Assembly (NCBI GenBank): GCA_038237515.1
Contig: JBBRYP010000011.1
Span: 1-64,000 of the forward strand
Origin: JBBQDZ01 sp038237515
GTDB lineage: Bacteria > Actinomycetota > Thermoleophilia > Gaiellales > Gaiellaceae
Direction of reading: 5' to 3'
DNA: 64,000 bases
In this document: piece after piece, positions 62,019 through 64,000 of the stretch
How the letters are laid out: each line of letters opens with the position of its first letter
Position numbering within the stretch: the first letter of the stretch is position 1
Translations under genes and position numbers: made by a program
The notes under the pieces: model-generated
What the model saw: the letters and a program-made list of their open reading frames with translations, nothing else
Told to the model about the DNA's origin: nothing
Databases searched by the model: none

Positions 62019-62258
62019 CTACGGGATCACGAGCCGTTGCCCCGGCCGCAGAACCTGCCCGGCTCCTGGGTTCCGAGCTTCGAGCTTCCAGACCCCCTCG
62101 CGCGGGTCGCCGCCGTAGAAGCGCGTCGCGATCGACCACAGCGTGTCGTGCGGGCGGACGACGTACGTCTCACGAGTGGCGTGGCCGCTCGACGTGCGGG
62201 CGACGACGGCGAAGGCCACGATCGCCAGCGTGATAATGAGGAGCAGCTTCCCGAACAT
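62019..62258 (-). CDS. Small LysM membrane protein under LexA control, YneA-like
   Basis: 79 residues. One N-terminal membrane segment (LLLIITLAIVAFAVVA) is followed by a single LysM domain (YVVRPHDTLWSIATRFYGGDPREGVWKLEARNP, then LRPGQRLVIP). The layout matches SOS cell-division suppressors such as B. subtilis YneA, which is known from family literature. Two LexA boxes lie in the promoter and over the start codon. ATG 62258 appears to be leaderless or almost so. Confidence 0.85.
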   Translation of the reverse strand: MFGKLLLIITLAIVAFAVVARTSSGHATRETYVVRPHDTLWSIATRFYGGDPREGVWKLEARNPGAGQVLRPGQRLVIP

Positions 62259-62265
62259 GTGTTCG
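62252..62265 (-). promoter_or_regulatory. LexA box overlapping the LysM gene start
   Basis: CGAACATGTGTTCG is a full match to the Gram-positive SOS box CGAACRNRYGTTYG. The start codon of the LysM gene (62258-62256) lies at its centre. Confidence 0.8.
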
Positions 62266-62267
62266 TA

Positions 62268-62296
62268 AACCTAACACGAACATGGGTTCGCGTCAA
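62268..62296 (-). promoter_or_regulatory. LysM gene promoter with LexA box as spacer
   Basis: On the minus strand a -35 TTGACG (62296-62291) and a -10 TAGGTT (62273-62268) are separated by exactly 17 bp. That spacer contains a second SOS box (CGAACCCATGTTCG, 62290-62277). The likely start of transcription is within a few bases of the ATG. The -35 overlaps the stop of the phosphodiesterase gene. Confidence 0.75.
62277..62290 (-). promoter_or_regulatory. LexA box in the LysM promoter spacer
   Basis: CGAACATGGGTTCG has the GAAC-N4-GTTC core and differs from the consensus at one central position. Its centre is 25 bp from that of the second box. Confidence 0.75.
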
Positions 62297-62781
62297 GGAA
62301 GCTCAACGAGCTCCGGTCGCAGCTTTCCTTCCTCGACGTCGAGGACCAGCAGCGCCCGCGCCCCGGCTCTCCGGCGCTCGGTCGGGCTGCCGGGGTTGAG
62401 GATCCAGGTCGCACCCTCGCTCGAGAGCTGCGGGACGTGGGTGTGCCCGTAGACGACCGCGGAGCAGCCGGGAAACCAGCCGCGAAGTCTCTCCTCGCGT
62501 CCTACACGGGAGCCGGCGATGTGGACCATTCCGACGCGCGCCGCTTCGATCTCGAGCACACGCCGCTCCGGGAGCACGGCCTGCAGCTCGAGATCGTCCA
62601 TGTTCCCGAAGACCGCCTCGACGGGCGCAAGCGCGCGAAGCTCCTCCAGCACGACGTGGCTCGTGAAGTCGCCGCAGTGCAGGATGAGCTCGGCGCGCGC
62701 GAGCTCCCGAAGGCACGCATCGGGGAGGCGCCGCGCGCCGCGCGGCAGGTGCGTGTCGGAGATGAGGGCGACGCGTGTCAG
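62293..62781 (-). CDS. YfcE/MJ0936-family metallophosphoesterase
   Basis: About 162 residues. The motifs are intact: VALISDTHLPRGARRLP, ILHCGDFTS, VFGNMDDLEL, and YGHTHVPQL with LNPGSPTERR. The family hydrolyses phosphodiesters with metal help. No ATG, GTG or TTG sits at the expected start, so I place it at a CTG (62781), directly before TRVALISDTH. An upstream frameshift is possible. Confidence 0.85.
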   Translation of the reverse strand: MTRVALISDTHLPRGARRLPDACLRELARAELILHCGDFTSHVVLEELRALAPVEAVFGNMDDLELQAVLPERRVLEIEAARVGMVHIAGSRVGREERLRGWFPGCSAVVYGHTHVPQLSSEGATWILNPGSPTERRRAGARALLVLDVEEGKLRPELVELP

Positions 62782-62902
62782 CCGGCGGCGTCGGAGAGGA
62801 AGCAGCCGTCGCGATCGAGGCCAGGCGCGCCGCGCGGCGAAGCACCGCTGCAGACCATCCCGCGCTGTATACCAAAGCCCATCGGAGTGCCCGGGAAAGC
62901 GA

Positions 62903-64000
62903 TCAGCCCGTGAGCTCGAACGGCTCGCTCGTCGCCAGCAGCGAGCGCTGCGGCCCGAGCGTCGCGCGCACGAGAACGGCGGCCACGTAGGAACCGGGCG
63001 CCACGGAGTGCAGGTCGAAAGCGAGCCTTCTCGCGCGGTAGGCGCGGACGAGCCTCCTCGCCGACGCCCGAACCGTGGCGGGTCTCCCCGCGAGCGCCGC
63101 CTCGATCTCCTGACGACCAACCGTGGCGGGGAAGATCCCGCCGGTCGCCGTCACGTCCTCGGATGCGCCGGCGGCTGCCGACCTGCCGTCGGCGGAGAAC
63201 GTCACGTCGCCCCCGAGCACGGACGATGCGTGGTGCCACGCGTGGGGGCGCCCGCCGCAGCTCCCGCCCGTGGACGCGATGGCGGCTCGGACCGCGTCGT
63301 AGGAGGGCCGCCTCGTCCCGTCCGCGCGTAGCAGGCCGCTCTGGAAGCGCTCGAGGCTCGTCTCGTCGCGGAGGTGGAAGAAGAAGAGGTCGGAGATCGC
63401 CGGATCGCACTCCGCGAGGCTCACCGCCGCTACATAGAGCCGCGCCTGGGCCGCCTCGCTGACGGTGCGGACGTTCTCGCGGCCGGTGTAGATGCGCCGC
63501 ACGCTCGAGATCACCTGCACCTGGCGGCCGTACTCGTCGAGGTTGAACGTGAGCGGCGCTCCGACGGCGCGAGGCGAGTCGCTCTCGGCGAAAACCGGCT
63601 GTGCCGTGCCGTGAAAGCCGTCCCACACCGCCTGCTTGATGCGGTCGAGGTTCGTCAGGCCGGCACCCGGCCACGAGTACCCGCGCGAGAACGGGTCGTC
63701 GTTCGACTGCGGGTAAGGGTGGTATCCGAGCTCGTCCATGATCGGCCTGCTGCGGCCGCTGCGCCGGTACTCGGCCGCGAGCTCTGCGATGAACCTGACG
63801 GGGGAGCGCGACACGTTGTCGCGCGCCCGAGGATCGTCGTTGCCGCGCGGGGAGAGGCCGAGGCCGACGACGGTGATCGTCGGGTCGACCTCGTTGAGCG
63901 CGTCGTAGGAGGCGGCGAGTACGCGCTCGAAGTTGACGGCGCCGACCGCGCGATAGCCTCCGCGCCCGTTACGCACGAACTGCGGCTGGAGGAAGCGCGG
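62903..64000 (-). CDS. Secreted glycoside-hydrolase-like protein, C-terminal part
   Basis: At least 365 residues; the start is beyond the window. The visible part has a TIM-barrel-like look (ITVVGLGLSPRGNDDP, IMDELGYHPYPQSNDDPF, and HGTAQPVFAESDSP) and then a region of repeated ALLRADGT and RDETSLERF type. A C-terminal beta-like domain (SGSYVAAVLVRATLGPQRSL type) may be a carbohydrate-binding or sorting module. I cannot name the substrate. It ends 121 bp before the phosphodiesterase start. Confidence 0.65.
   Translation of the reverse strand, partial: PRFLQPQFVRNGRGGYRAVGAVNFERVLAASYDALNEVDPTITVVGLGLSPRGNDDPRARDNVSRSPVRFIAELAAEYRRSGRSRPIMDELGYHPYPQSNDDPFSRGYSWPGAGLTNLDRIKQAVWDGFHGTAQPVFAESDSPRAVGAPLTFNLDEYGRQVQVISSVRRIYTGRENVRTVSEAAQARLYVAAVSLAECDPAISDLFFFHLRDETSLERFQSGLLRADGTRRPSYDAVRAAIASTGGSCGGRPHAWHHASSVLGGDVTFSADGRSAAAGASEDVTATGGIFPATVGRQEIEAALAGRPATVRASARRLVRAYRARRLAFDLHSVAPGSYVAAVLVRATLGPQRSLLATSEPFELTG

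Noticed and set aside
1..64000. tRNA, rRNA, CRISPR or insertion sequence
   Set aside because: I looked for a T-loop GGTTCGA-type sequence in a cloverleaf context, repeat-spacer arrays and transposase motifs and saw none. Short GC repeats alone are not evidence for these.

Overview
The window is a very GC-rich bacterial chromosome segment carrying housekeeping genes, nearly all on the minus strand. An actinobacterial integration host factor (mihF) beside gmk and rpoZ, an actinobacterial-type pyr operon, RNase J together with RNase Y, and a class 1B dihydroorotate dehydrogenase (pyrDK) point to a deep-branching actinomycete. The class Thermoleophilia is my best guess, by inference only. I saw no tRNA, rRNA, CRISPR array, transposase or prophage.

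Layout. 1-302: hairpin-rich DNA. 303-3308: dapF, miaA, miaB. 3481-9567: rny, then recX-recA-thpR-cinA and a RodZ-like gene. 9663-15262: a BMP-type ABC importer. 15341-17557: ftsK, with an 11-bp tandem repeat upstream. 17747-21711: nucleoside hydrolase, ribokinase, an unknown gene and rnj. 21974-23647: a plus-strand HD-GYP gene. 23928-27066: dapA, a small membrane gene, dapB and an M16 peptidase. 27607-32193: pnp, rpsO, a plus-strand gamma-glutamyltransferase and a zinc ribbon gene. 32252-39763: ribF-truB-nrnA-rbfA-ylxP-infB-ylxR-nusA-rimP. 39887-40688: a plus-strand two-gene cassette with a nucleotidyltransferase. 40675-45511: dtd, a TPR gene, a sugar nucleotidyltransferase, a methyltransferase, coaBC, rpoZ, gmk, mihF. 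45536-54283: the pyr operon. 54478-57596: a plus-strand lipoprotein hydrolase and a wrecked BTAD regulator. 57653-64000: aminopeptidase, P-domain protein, methyltransferase, RNase Z, a LexA-controlled LysM protein, a phosphodiesterase and the C-terminal part of a glycoside-hydrolase-like protein.

How the genes fit together. The importer at 9663-15262 and the hydrolase and ribokinase at 17747-19515 look like one nucleoside uptake and salvage route. dapA, dapB and dapF serve lysine and peptidoglycan synthesis. rny, rnj, pnp, rnz and nrnA cover much of RNA decay. pyrR-pyrB-pyrC-carA-carB-pyrK-pyrD makes orotate from bicarbonate, glutamine and aspartate; pyrE and pyrF are not here.

Most unusual points. 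DapF has serine at both catalytic cysteine positions. A LysM membrane protein has two LexA boxes built into its promoter and start codon, like an SOS division inhibitor. Four copies of a palindromic repeat family occur, one inside the pyrK/pyrD junction. Nine 11-bp repeats lie upstream of ftsK. A PyrR-binding site lies in the pyrR leader. The dead BTAD regulator contains an inverted piece of its own ATPase domain. Several otherwise good genes are broken by single-base indels in GC runs, so sequencing error must be excluded before calling them pseudogenes.
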